Below are positions 45,769 through 53,835 of a stretch of DNA of 58,218 nucleotides, one piece after another. The notes under the pieces are model-generated. The model did not search any database. It worked only from the letters and a program-made list of their open reading frames with translations, and was not told where the DNA came from. The position numbers were made by a program, and so were the translations under genes. The DNA lies in NCBI RefSeq assembly GCF_003864415.1, contig NZ_BFFP01000011.1, forward strand, positions 1 through 58,218. The letters run 5' to 3'. The first letter of the stretch is position 1; each line of letters starts with the position of its first letter. Source of the DNA: Ligilactobacillus salitolerans (GTDB lineage Bacteria; Bacillota; Bacilli; Lactobacillales; Lactobacillaceae).

Positions 45769-45813
45769 AACAGGCATCGTTGATTTTTTGCTGAAGATCA
45801 ACGATGCCTGTTT
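45769..45813 (+). terminator. Terminator of pncB
   Basis: AACAGGCATCGTTGAT and ATCAACGATGCCTGTT form a 16-bp perfect stem. The trailing T-run is short and interrupted. Confidence 0.75.
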
Positions 45814-45878
45814 GTGTTTCGTGATGCAAATAAGTTAAAATTAAAAGGAAAGTAAGTTAAAGTTTGTGGGCTGTTGGA

Positions 45879-45935
45879 GTAGTATCCAGATGAGACGGCT
45901 GTGGATATAAGTCGGGCAAAGTAGTATCCACATCC
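45879..45935. repeat. R5: one full 42-bp unit plus terminal half unit
   Basis: GTAGTATCCA recurs at 45879 and 45921. The arms are TATCCA and TGGATA around GATGAGACGGCTG, and the linker is AAGTCGGGCAAA. It ends GTAGTATCCACATC, exactly like the end of array R6. The arm sequence is that of R6, 9 kb away. Confidence 0.85.
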
Positions 45936-46141
45936 CAGCTATGCCAAAAGCGCATCATAGTGTCGATACCCGATAATGCTCGAGTCTTCCCGGTTTGCTG
46001 CGCCCTGTTATCTTAGTCGAGTTCCGTGAGGCAGAAGACTGCGCCTAACCAACTTCGACCAACCATGCTGAAAACCGCATTCTTGGCCGAAGTCCGTTAG
46101 TGCTCATCTTCTAAGCGCCTCACTCCGCTCTGTTTTCCTTG
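45936..46141 (-). repeat. Hairpin modules of the second repeat family (two copies at 46.0 kb)
   Basis: On the minus strand the order is AACAGAGCGGAG, GAGCACTAACGGA, GGAACTCGACTAAG, AACAGGGCGCAGC, GAGCATTATCGGG. This is two modules that match those at 33.8 and 41.9 kb. The element ends 11 bp before the ATG of the HAD gene, with the ribosome site between. Confidence 0.75.
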
Positions 46142-46152
46142 GAGGTTTTCTT

Positions 46153-46974
46153 ATGTCTCTTAAAATGATCACTACCGATATCGACGGGACCTTAGTCAAT
46201 AATAATAAAAAAATAACTGCGCGAACGATCGCTACCTTACGTGCCGCTCGTTCTCGTGGGATCTACGTTGTTCTTTGCACCGGTCGGCCGCTTGTTGGTA
46301 TCCGTGAATACCTGCAAGAGCTGCACCTGGATGCCCTGGATGATTTTGTGATCACCTACAATGGTGCTCAGGTCTTGCGTGCTGCCAGTCAAGAAGTTGT
46401 TGTTTCTAATTTATTGACTGGTTCCGACTACTATCAACTTGAGCAGCTTACTCAGTCTTTAGGGGTCAAAAGTCAGGCAGTCACACCCGATGGCAATCTC
46501 TACGTGACTTCTGCCGATATCAGTCCAGTTTCCGTCATGGATTCCTACTTTACTAAAATGCCGCTGCATTATCGCCCGCAAGTTGAGCTTGACCATGCGC
46601 CGTCGCTTGCCAAATACATGTGGGCTGATCAGCCGGCAATTCTGGACGCTGCCAGTCTGAAACTGCCGCAGTCATTTAAGGATCGTTACTACTGTGTCCA
46701 TAGCGAGGAGTGGTTCTTTGAATTTATGGCGCGCCAAGCAACCAAGGGACAGGCAATGCTGTCACTGGCTGAGAGGTTGGGGATCAAGCCTGCTGAGATC
46801 ATGGCGATCGGGGATCAAGATAATGATTTGACGATGATCACCGCTGCCGGAATGGGAGTTGCGATGGGCAATGCCAATCAGCGGGTCAAACAAGCAGCTA
46901 AGTTTGTGACCTCAGATAATGAACATGATGGTTTAGCTGTAGCTGTAGAAAAGTTTAGCCGTTACTCAGAATAG
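46153..46974 (+). CDS. Cof-type HAD hydrolase
   Basis: A 273-aa HAD phosphatase of the Cof (C2B cap) subgroup. Motif I is TTDIDGTLVN (Asp 8, Asp 10), motif II is LCTGRP, the Lys is in KGQAMLSLAERLG and motif III is AIGDQDNDLTMI. GGAGG precedes the ATG. Such enzymes remove phosphate from sugars or cofactors such as PLP and flavins; the substrate is unknown. Its leader contains repeat modules of the second family. Confidence 0.9.
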   Translation: MSLKMITTDIDGTLVNNNKKITARTIATLRAARSRGIYVVLCTGRPLVGIREYLQELHLDALDDFVITYNGAQVLRAASQEVVVSNLLTGSDYYQLEQLTQSLGVKSQAVTPDGNLYVTSADISPVSVMDSYFTKMPLHYRPQVELDHAPSLAKYMWADQPAILDAASLKLPQSFKDRYYCVHSEEWFFEFMARQATKGQAMLSLAERLGIKPAEIMAIGDQDNDLTMITAAGMGVAMGNANQRVKQAAKFVTSDNEHDGLAVAVEKFSRYSE

Positions 46975-47076
46975 AATAAGACTAATTTTAACCGGATTAG
47001 AACAAAAAGCGTTATGATTAAAACAGAGTTCGCAGATATTTGTGCGGGGGAGTATAGACAAAGGGGCGAATTAGCG

Positions 47077-47226
47077 ATGTCACAACGTGAAGAAATGCGG
47101 GTCAGGACACATCAGATCATCAGTTATTTGGATCAGACCTATGGCGATAATTGGGCGCAAAACCCACAAGTAGCCGATGATCCCAAACTTAAAGCGCATT
47201 TGCAATGGATCAAGGCGTGCAAATGA
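47077..47226 (+). CDS. Small hypothetical protein, 49 aa
   Basis: A short soluble protein that starts MSQREEMRVRTHQIISYLDQ and ends WIKACK, mostly helical by eye. AAGGGG lies before ATG 47077, and an imperfect terminator follows directly. No family is recognised. An in-frame ATG at 47014 lacks a ribosome site. Confidence 0.6.
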   Translation: MSQREEMRVRTHQIISYLDQTYGDNWAQNPQVADDPKLKAHLQWIKACK

Positions 47227-47227
47227 A

Positions 47228-47262
47228 GAGTGAACGGCTGAGCGGCTGTTTGCTTTTTTTGT
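47228..47262 (+). terminator. Terminator behind the 49-aa gene
   Basis: AGTGAACGGC and GCTGTTTGCT pair with several G-U pairs; seven T follow. Confidence 0.6.
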
Positions 47263-47432
47263 TTCAATAAAAAAGTTAAAAAATTTAATCAAATAAAGCT
47301 GCGGTTCGGCTCTTGTGAAGACAAAAATCGGCTAATTCAGGGGATAAAGTTGATGGATTCAATGCTAAAAATGGACGTGCACTACTCACTTCACGAAATT
47401 GAATTTGCTCATTTAGCAGTGTAATATTTAGA

Positions 47433-47438
47433 TATAAT
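47433..47438 (+). promoter_or_regulatory. -10 element before the 95-aa gene
   Basis: A consensus TATAAT lies about 25 bp before the ribosome site AAAGGAG (47462). No clear -35 was found. Confidence 0.45.
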
Positions 47439-47506
47439 TTGTTACATAGAGCGAAAAACTAAAGGAGCGAAGTGAATTAAGTCTTAATCACAGACAAGTT
47501 GAGCTT

Positions 47507-47794
47507 TTGAAGAAAGTTGATGCCGGCCAGATCTCAGTAAGCGAGGTCAAAAAAAACGAGGTCCTCAATGACCTGATTTTTAATGATAAGTTTGTTGAGT
47601 ACACGCTGAATTCGAATCGCAGGACCGGACGTTATTTCATTAAAGACTTGTACCTGACTGAAAAAGGCAAGGTCGAGCTGACCTTGGCTTTAGAGTTACA
47701 ACGTGCCACGGATAAGAGTAATCTAAAAATTATGTTGCTTATTACTGGGATCTTAATTGGTCTGTTTATCGGCAAACTTGCGCTGAACTTCTAA
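47507..47794 (+). CDS. Hypothetical protein with C-terminal membrane anchor, 95 aa
   Basis: The N-terminal half is soluble and charged. Residues 73-94 (IMLLITGILIGLFIGKLALNF) form a single membrane helix at the very end, as in tail-anchored proteins. No family is recognised. The TTG at 47507 has no ribosome site. AAAGGAG at 47462 points to a start near 47477, where the in-frame codon is TTA, so the true start is unclear; an extended product would read xSLNHRQVELLKKVDAG. A terminator follows. Confidence 0.6.
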   Translation: MKKVDAGQISVSEVKKNEVLNDLIFNDKFVEYTLNSNRRTGRYFIKDLYLTEKGKVELTLALELQRATDKSNLKIMLLITGILIGLFIGKLALNF

Positions 47795-47840
47795 AAAATA
47801 GAGCCTCAACTGATTTAATCAGCTGGGACTCTATTTTTTT
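47794..47840. terminator. Bidirectional terminator
   Basis: AAAATAGAG and CTCTATTTTTTT pair, with inner CTGATT/AATCAG. It separates the converging 95-aa and sstT genes. Confidence 0.85.
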
Positions 47841-49098
47841 AGAAATATTTAGCCGCATTCGCTTTTTTAACTGCTTCTTTAATATTAATTGGTTTGCCTG
47901 CCTTGCGGAGGTCGCCGTATTCGGCAGCCGCAGTGAAGAGCAGATCGGAAGCCGAGTTGACGGCTGTTTCGACGGAATCTTGGATCACACCGATCACGAA
48001 GCCGATCCCGACGATCTCCATGGCAATATCATTACTGATACCAAATAAGTTGCAGGCCATCGGGATCAGCAGCAGCGAACCGCCGGCGATCCCAGATGCC
48101 CCTGTGGCCGAAATTGCTGTTAAGAAGCAAAGCAGCAAGGCCAGCAAGAATGAAAATTGAATCCCTAAGGTATGAGCAGCAGCCAGCGTCATAACCGAAA
48201 TCGTGATCGCTGCCCCGCCAGAATTGGCAGAACCGCCCAGTGGGATCGAAACACCGTAGCTTTTTTCGTTTAAACCTAGATCTTTGCAGGCTTCCAAGTT
48301 GATTGGAATGTTAACTGCACTGCTGCGGGTGAAGAAAGCTGGGATCCCGGAAACCTTTAAGGTCCAAAAGACCAGAGGGAAGGGATTTTGCCGAGTCACA
48401 AACCAGACCATGATCGCGTAGACGACTAGATAAACGAAAACCATTGTGCCGACTAGCAATAAGATCAATTGACCATAACGGACCAAGCCTTTAAGACCGG
48501 CTGAAACCAGGGATTCGTGGATCAGCCCGATGATCCCGAATGGTGCTAATTGAATGATCCAACCAGCGACTTTGCCGATCATCCCGGATAAGTCATTGAC
48601 CACGGTCCGGGTCGTTTTGCTGACAGCTTGCAATGCGACCCCTAATAAGACTGCCCAGAATAAGATAGCAAGATAATCACCATTTATAATTGCATGAACT
48701 GGGTTGGAAACGGCAGTCGTTAAGAGGTCGGAAATGATCTGACCGAGACTTTCTGGGGCACCGGAAGACTGTGCAGCAGTCCCTTTAGTCAAGACTAATT
48801 TGATCGGGAAAAGGTACGAGGCCCCAACTGCAGCTACGGCAGACAGAAAGGTCGCGCTGAGATACAAAACAATGATCGTGCCAAAATGATTTTCGGCTCC
48901 TTTTTCGTAACCAGAAATTGCCGCCATGATCACAAGGAAAACAAGGACTGGTGCAATTCCTTTTAGGGCGCCGATAAATAATTTGCCTAGGACGTCGATC
49001 CAGGTCCAAGAAGGAAAAATGATCCCTAAAAGCGCGCCGATAACAATGCCGATCAGGATCCTAGCAATTAGCGGGATCTGAGTATATTTCTTAAACAT
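47839..49098 (-). CDS. sstT: Serine/threonine:Na+ symporter
   Basis: A 419-aa secondary transporter of the dicarboxylate/amino acid:cation symporter family (PF00375). It has the substrate/Na+ region SIPLGGSANSGGAAITISVMT, RSSAVNIPINLEACKDLG and ATGASGIAGGSLLLIPMACNLFG, close to SstT. It imports serine and threonine with Na+. I chose ATG 49098 with GGAAGGAG in front. It is monocistronic; GGTTAC/GTAACC upstream forms a small dyad at about 49122-49140. Confidence 0.9.
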   Translation of the reverse strand: MFKKYTQIPLIARILIGIVIGALLGIIFPSWTWIDVLGKLFIGALKGIAPVLVFLVIMAAISGYEKGAENHFGTIIVLYLSATFLSAVAAVGASYLFPIKLVLTKGTAAQSSGAPESLGQIISDLLTTAVSNPVHAIINGDYLAILFWAVLLGVALQAVSKTTRTVVNDLSGMIGKVAGWIIQLAPFGIIGLIHESLVSAGLKGLVRYGQLILLLVGTMVFVYLVVYAIMVWFVTRQNPFPLVFWTLKVSGIPAFFTRSSAVNIPINLEACKDLGLNEKSYGVSIPLGGSANSGGAAITISVMTLAAAHTLGIQFSFLLALLLCFLTAISATGASGIAGGSLLLIPMACNLFGISNDIAMEIVGIGFVIGVIQDSVETAVNSASDLLFTAAAEYGDLRKAGKPINIKEAVKKANAAKYF

Positions 49099-49385
49099 CT
49101 GATCTCCTTCCACGAATAATGAGGTTACTGATAGTGTAACCAGAACAACATTCGTTTTATGTAATTAAATTTTAATAATATTAGAAAGTTTAAGGGTAAA
49201 AGCGAAGAATGTCAATCCTAATATTAAAAAATAGGTCATCATGCAGTGAAAAGTTTGTCTTTTGGAAAATTAACTTGCCTTGAGAGCATCTCTTTGGGTG
49301 AAGAATGATTTGGGTTTAAAATAAAAGCGAAACAAGGTAGATTTGGAAGATTAGAATTTTAGCGGCAAATAAAGGGGTGAAAAAA

Positions 49386-49883
49386 ATGGTCGTAAGTTAT
49401 TTAGAACAGGTCCTAACTAATATTGTTGCTCTTTCTGGCAAACGTAAAGTTGTTTACCATGATGATTTAGCGATCAGCACCAGGCTTTATGGCTATCCGG
49501 ACGGAACTGAGATCTCACGCCGGGACTTGGAACGCTTTGCGCAGTTGGCGATGGCTTATCAGACTGAGCTGGAAGAAGTACCGGATTTAAAAAGCTTGAT
49601 CAAACGAGATAACGTTACTTTGCGCTTTGAAAAAAACTTTGATCCTGAAGACCAGACTCTGCTTTACCAAGTCATTTTAGGAAATTCAGTCGGTTTTTTG
49701 ACCTATCGTCCAGAAGCAAAACAGCAAAACGTGCAATATGGCGTCTTATACTTCGATGGGCACAGTGATCAGGCACGAGATGAGGAAAATTGGCAGGAAT
49801 TTCATGCATCAGTTTTGGAGTTATTGGAAAACCTTCAGGATAATTTTTACGATCCGCAAGTCACTTTTTACGATCGCGAATAA
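49386..49883 (+). CDS. Hypothetical protein, 165 aa
   Basis: A soluble acidic protein that starts MVVSYLEQVLTNIVALSGKR, with no recognised domain, signal or membrane segment. AAAGGGG lies before ATG 49386. A second unknown gene follows 19 bp later, so the two are probably translated from one mRNA. Content and codon use look normal for the window. Confidence 0.7.
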   Translation: MVVSYLEQVLTNIVALSGKRKVVYHDDLAISTRLYGYPDGTEISRRDLERFAQLAMAYQTELEEVPDLKSLIKRDNVTLRFEKNFDPEDQTLLYQVILGNSVGFLTYRPEAKQQNVQYGVLYFDGHSDQARDEENWQEFHASVLELLENLQDNFYDPQVTFYDRE

Positions 49884-49902
49884 AGCACACGGGGGTAACA
49901 AA

Positions 49903-50121
49903 ATGTACGACGGCGGCAATTTCTTTGAGTCTTTTCTAAAAGATAAGGAAGCTAAACAGAAAGTCCAGAAAATTTTACAGCAGGCACAGATTCAAGGGCA
50001 GATCGTTGATTTTTCGGTCCAACGAGAATTCGGGAACGCTTTTTACTATGTGACTATCAAAGACCATGCTGGAAACCTGAGTCGTTATCGAGTTGACCTG
50101 GATCAAGAAGAACTCTCATAA
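49903..50121 (+). CDS. Hypothetical protein, 72 aa
   Basis: A small soluble protein: MYDGGNFFESFLKDKEAKQK, then a helical part and a likely beta hairpin (FYYVTIKDHAGNLSRYRVD). GGGGGT precedes the ATG. It forms a two-gene unit with the 165-aa gene and ends before a terminator. No family is recognised. Confidence 0.68.
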   Translation: MYDGGNFFESFLKDKEAKQKVQKILQQAQIQGQIVDFSVQREFGNAFYYVTIKDHAGNLSRYRVDLDQEELS

Positions 50122-50145
50122 TTGGTCTAGACGTTACATGCAAAT

Positions 50146-50198
50146 CAGCAAAGCAAAACGAGCGTGCGTACTTTGTGAAAGTGTGCACGCTTTTGCTG
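50146..50198 (+). terminator. Terminator of the two-gene unit
   Basis: AGCGTGC (50161-50167) and GCACGCT (50185-50191) pair, with inner ACTTT/AAAGT and outer CAGCAAA/TTTGCTG. The U-run is short. Confidence 0.65.
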
Positions 50199-50374
50199 AA
50201 CAGATAAAAATTATTTGTGCACATGCAAAGCCTTGCTACCAGGCTTACAGCTTGCAGACTCTGTTTTCCCCTAAAAATACGCTGGTTGAAAAAATTGGTA
50301 TAGTGTATAATTAGTGAGGTTATTAAACAGAACCAATGCTTCAAACAAAACTTTTAGTGGGATGAACGAAAATT

Positions 50375-51235
50375 ATGATCAATGGTGAACTAATTCGTAA
50401 AAGAAGAAAAGAATTAAAAATGTCTCAGGGCGAACTCGCCCGCGGGATCACAAGTCAAGGGATGATCAGTCAAATCGAGACACAAACGGCCACTCCCTCG
50501 GCTAAAACACTGGAAAAAATTATTACTCGCTTGCACCTGGATTTTGCCGAAACTGTTAAAACTAAAGAATATGTCAACTGCGAAGAAGTTCTGACTGACG
50601 CCGGGATCAGCTTGATCAACCGGCAGTACACCCAAGCAACAGAAATGCTCAAAAGTTTAGGGAAAAAATTGACCCATGAACAGACGATGTAGCGTGAATT
50701 TATGCTGGCCTGGCTGGCAGCGCGTCAAGGCGCTCAGCGCTCGGATACAATTTTTACCTACAATAGGATCTTGCAAGAAGATGATAGTCTTGGGATCTTG
50801 TGGCCGATCACAGCCAGCGAACTTGCAATCGAATACCTTTTGGATGATCGGCTTGAAGCTGCCGCTTATTACGCGCAGGCAGCCATGGAGCACATAGAAG
50901 GATTTGTTCCGCGGCGCTCTGGCAGTACAAGCGCCTATTTAGTGATCTTGACTAACGCAGCGTATTTCTACCGCAAGTCCCAAAATTACCAGTCCGCCTG
51001 CAAATTGGCGCAAGAAGGGATCGATTTATCGCGGCAGAAATATATCATTGGACTAATAGACAAGCTCTACATCAACTTAGCCTATGCCTTGGCGGGGACT
51101 GAGCGTCGTTGGAATGGCGAAGCGATCAAGGCTTTGCATATGGCTTATGCCTTTGCCTCACACATTAATAATCAAGAGATCTGTCAGGAAGCTGAGACTG
51201 AGTTGCGCAAACAAGGCTGGCTGCAGTATTCATAA
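50375..51235 (+). pseudogene. Rgg/MutR-type transcriptional regulator interrupted by an in-frame TAG
   Basis: The N-terminal part (50375-50692, 105 aa) is an XRE-type helix-turn-helix (LIRKRRKELKMSQGELARGI). After the amber codon at 50690-50692 the same frame continues (REFMLAWLAARQGAQR) to 51235 with helical TPR-like repeats. Without the stop the protein would have 286 aa, the usual Rgg length. ATG 50702 lacks a ribosome site. It is therefore probably a nonsense mutation (CAG to TAG would suffice) or two separate fragments. Rgg proteins often respond to short peptides; no peptide gene was identified. The intact YdcF-like gene follows. Confidence 0.8.
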
Positions 51236-51264
51236 TGCTTCTTAGGCGATACGGAGGTTGATCA

Positions 51265-52341
51265 ATGTTAAATAGCAATAGTTTAGTCCTGATCACAGGC
51301 GGTTTGATAATTACGGTATTGAGCTTGGTCTTGTTGGCCTTTAGTTTGCGCCAAAATAAGTTTCGTCTTTTGAACGGGGTCCTTGGCAACCTGGCACTTT
51401 TGAGCGGCCTGTTGACCTTGATCTTGGCGGTCGAAGCGACCCGGCTTCCCTGGCTGAATTCGGTCTTGCTAGTGCTGTTAACAGTGATCTCGGTGCCGTT
51501 ATTACTGCTTTACTCGCTGTTGGGTGTTTTGCTCTTATGGAATGCCTGGACTGTGTGGCATAAGGAAAGCCATACTTTAGGCAACATGCTGACCTTGTTT
51601 TTAGGCTTGATTTTTGCAATCGTTTTGCCGCTTATACGGGTGCTTGATCGTGACCTGTTTCCTAAAAACTCGGTTACGGTCTACCAGACTTTTGTTTTGC
51701 CGGTTCTTTTCTATGCGGCCTTCTGGTTTTTGGCATTTATCACTTCGTTTCTGATCACACGCTTGTATCGCCCAGGTTATAACCAGGAGTACATTATTGT
51801 ACTCGGAGCGGGATTGCTGAATGGTGACCAAGTGTCGCCGCTGTTGGGCGGTCGGATCCAGGTCGCTTTGAATTTTGCGGCAAAACAATTTGCCAAAAAT
51901 AATACCTATCCCTTACTGGTTTTTTCAGGCGGACAGGGCGGTGACGAAACGATCCCGGAAGGCGTTGCGATGAAAAGGTATGCCCTTTTGCACGGAGCAC
52001 CGGCTGACAAATGCCTGGCAGAAGACAAGTCGAAAAATACTTATGAGAATATGCAGTTTTCCAAACAGATTTTGCTTAAACAGGGTGTTGATCTGCAGCA
52101 TGGGTTATTTGCAACCAGCGATTACCATACCTTCAGGGCTGCAGGTTATGCCCGCTTTGTCGGCTTGAAGATCGATGGTTTGGGCGCCAAAACTAGCAAG
52201 TTTTTCATTCCCAATGCCTTTATTCGGGAATACATTGCCTTGCTGGCCAATCATAAGAAGGTCCATGCCGTGCTTTTGGCATTGATCTTGCTGTTTTCGA
52301 CCGTCAGTTTTATTGTTGGCAACGGGATCACCTTGTTTTAG
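51265..52341 (+). CDS. YdcF-like (DUF218) membrane protein
   Basis: A 358-aa protein with about five N-terminal membrane segments (residues 5-185), a DUF218/SanA-YdcF domain (IIVLGAGLLNGDQVSPLLGGR, LVFSGGQGGDE, NTYENMQFSK, HTFRAAGYARFVGL) and one last membrane helix. GGAGG precedes the ATG. These proteins are linked to envelope functions and SAM or nucleotide binding, but the function is unsettled. It follows the broken Rgg gene by 29 bp and might be its former target. Confidence 0.87.
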   Translation: MLNSNSLVLITGGLIITVLSLVLLAFSLRQNKFRLLNGVLGNLALLSGLLTLILAVEATRLPWLNSVLLVLLTVISVPLLLLYSLLGVLLLWNAWTVWHKESHTLGNMLTLFLGLIFAIVLPLIRVLDRDLFPKNSVTVYQTFVLPVLFYAAFWFLAFITSFLITRLYRPGYNQEYIIVLGAGLLNGDQVSPLLGGRIQVALNFAAKQFAKNNTYPLLVFSGGQGGDETIPEGVAMKRYALLHGAPADKCLAEDKSKNTYENMQFSKQILLKQGVDLQHGLFATSDYHTFRAAGYARFVGLKIDGLGAKTSKFFIPNAFIREYIALLANHKKVHAVLLALILLFSTVSFIVGNGITLF

Positions 52342-52389
52342 CATTAAGATAAAAATATTTCAATTTACGACTTAACATTCGAATAAATA

Positions 52390-52504
52390 TTTGGTACAAT
52401 ATATTCCAGTAACCAATAACCTCCCTATATTTATTGATTACTCTCAAAAAATAAAGTAATAACGCTTTGAACTCGCAGGTCTGAAATGGGCTTGCGGGTT
52501 TTTT
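52390..52504 (+). ncRNA. Possible short transcript ending at a terminator
   Basis: TTTGGTACAAT at 52390-52400 resembles an extended -10. About 70 nt later AACTCGCAGG and CTTGCGGGTT form a terminator with six T (52470-52504). No ORF with a ribosome site lies between, so a small RNA is possible. The terminator may instead belong to the YdcF-like gene. Confidence 0.35.
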
Positions 52505-52515
52505 ATATTCTATGC

Positions 52516-52521
52516 TATGAT
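52516..52521 (+). promoter_or_regulatory. Probable -10 of the antiporter gene
   Basis: TATGAT at 52516-52521, with TTGCGG at 52492-52497 as a possible -35 (18-bp spacer). This would give a leader of about 105 nt. Confidence 0.4.
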
Positions 52522-52547
52522 GAATAGTATATTGATAAAACGGTTGG

Positions 52548-52613
52548 AGCTGCGGCTTTCAAGAATCGACCTTAGTTTGGGTTGCTAAGGACGCTTGGAG
52601 TCGCGCTTTTTTT
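52548..52613 (+). terminator. Attenuator-like terminator in the antiporter leader
   Basis: AGCTGCGGCTTTCAAG pairs with CTTGGAGTCGCGCT with small bulges, and CCTTAG/CTAAGG forms an inner hairpin. Seven T follow and end 20 bp before the start codon. It must be relieved for expression if transcription starts upstream. Confidence 0.6.
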
Positions 52614-52632
52614 GTGGAAAGGAACGGATGTT

Positions 52633-53787
52633 GTGGAGCAGTTTGGTACATTGAGTTTAATATTATTGGCAACAGCAATCGCGGGTCATTTTAGCGCGCG
52701 TGTCAATTTTCCGCCGGTCATTGGTCAATTGTTGGTCGGAGTTTTATTGGGCCCGGCAGTTTTAAATTGGATCCGGCCGGATGATTTCATCACGACTTTT
52801 TCCAATATTGGTGTCGTATTGCTGATGTTTATTGGAGGGCTGGAAAGTGATCTGGACCTATTGAAGAAATACCTCAAGCCTAGTTTGCTCGTGGCATTGG
52901 CAGGGATGATCCTGCCCATTGCGGGTTCATTTTTAGTGGGTGAGCTTTTCTCCTTTAATTTCGTGGAAAATATGTTTTTAGGCGTGATCTTCGCTGCGAC
53001 CTCAGTTTCGATTTCGGTCGAGGTTCTCAAAAATATGCGCCAGCTGGATTCGCCGGAAGGAACGACAATTCTGGGGGCAGCCGTGGTTGATGATGTTTTG
53101 TCGATCATTGTCTTAAGCCTCTTGGTCAGCCTGGAAGGCGGCAAGGTCGAAGGCGCAAGCCAGACACCGTTATGGTTGAGCTTAATTTTACAGCTGCTCT
53201 TTTTTGTTGGACTCTTCGTGGTCAGCCGCTATGTTGTTTCATTTTTAATGAAATTGGGTGCACGCTGGCTGATCCCGGTCCCAGAAACAGTGATGGCACT
53301 AATTTTAGGTCTAGGCGCGGCGTATTTTGCAGAACTAGTCGGCTTAAGCGCTGCGATCGGGGCGTTCTTTGCTGGGATCGCGATCGGGCAGACACCTTAT
53401 AGTCAACAGATCGACCGGAAAGTAGAACCGATCGGCTACGCTATGTTTATCCCCGTCTTTTTTGTCAGCGTTGGGCTAAATCTAACACTGACTGGCCTGG
53501 CAGAGGACTTCTGGCTCTTCTTGATCCTAACGGTCGTCAGTATTTTTTCCAAATGGGTCGGAGCTGGCGGCGGGGCGCTGCTGGCCAAATTCAACGGTAA
53601 GAGTGCAGCGATGATCGGAGCTGGGATGATTTCGCGGGGGGAGATGGCATTGATCATTGCTCAGTTGGGCTTCAACGCGCATTTGCTGTCACCTGCAAAT
53701 TATTCTGCCGTAATTGGAGCAATTGTGGTCACAACGCTCTGTGCGCCGATCATTTTGCGCCAGCAGATCAAAAATTTGAAAAAATAA
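52633..53787 (+). CDS. Na+/H+ antiporter, NapA/CPA2 family
   Basis: A 384-aa membrane protein with about twelve segments of the monovalent cation:proton antiporter-2 family (PF00999). The two aspartates expected for CPA2 ion exchange are in AAVVDDVLSIIVLSLL (about residue 155). It should expel Na+ for H+. I chose GTG 52633, with AAGGA 9 bases before it; the start MEQFGTLSLILLATAIAGH is normal for NapA. An attenuator-like hairpin lies directly upstream. Confidence 0.88.
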   Translation: MEQFGTLSLILLATAIAGHFSARVNFPPVIGQLLVGVLLGPAVLNWIRPDDFITTFSNIGVVLLMFIGGLESDLDLLKKYLKPSLLVALAGMILPIAGSFLVGELFSFNFVENMFLGVIFAATSVSISVEVLKNMRQLDSPEGTTILGAAVVDDVLSIIVLSLLVSLEGGKVEGASQTPLWLSLILQLLFFVGLFVVSRYVVSFLMKLGARWLIPVPETVMALILGLGAAYFAELVGLSAAIGAFFAGIAIGQTPYSQQIDRKVEPIGYAMFIPVFFVSVGLNLTLTGLAEDFWLFLILTVVSIFSKWVGAGGGALLAKFNGKSAAMIGAGMISRGEMALIIAQLGFNAHLLSPANYSAVIGAIVVTTLCAPIILRQQIKNLKK

Positions 53788-53792
53788 AACAG

Positions 53793-53835
53793 AATCGCCT
53801 TTATTTTGCGTATATAGAAATAGAGGTGATTTTTT
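53793..53835 (+). terminator. Terminator of the antiporter gene whose 3' arm is the next ribosome site
   Basis: AATCGCCTTTATTT (53793-53806) and AAATAGAGGTGATT (53818-53831) form a 14-bp stem with two G-U pairs. A run of T (53830-53835) reaches the ATG at 53836. GAGGTGA in the 3' arm is the ribosome site of the NERD gene. Confidence 0.75.

Noticed and set aside
50702-51235. Independent gene for a TPR-like protein
   Set aside because: No ribosome site precedes ATG 50702, and it lies in the frame of the upstream HTH part, so one interrupted gene is simpler.
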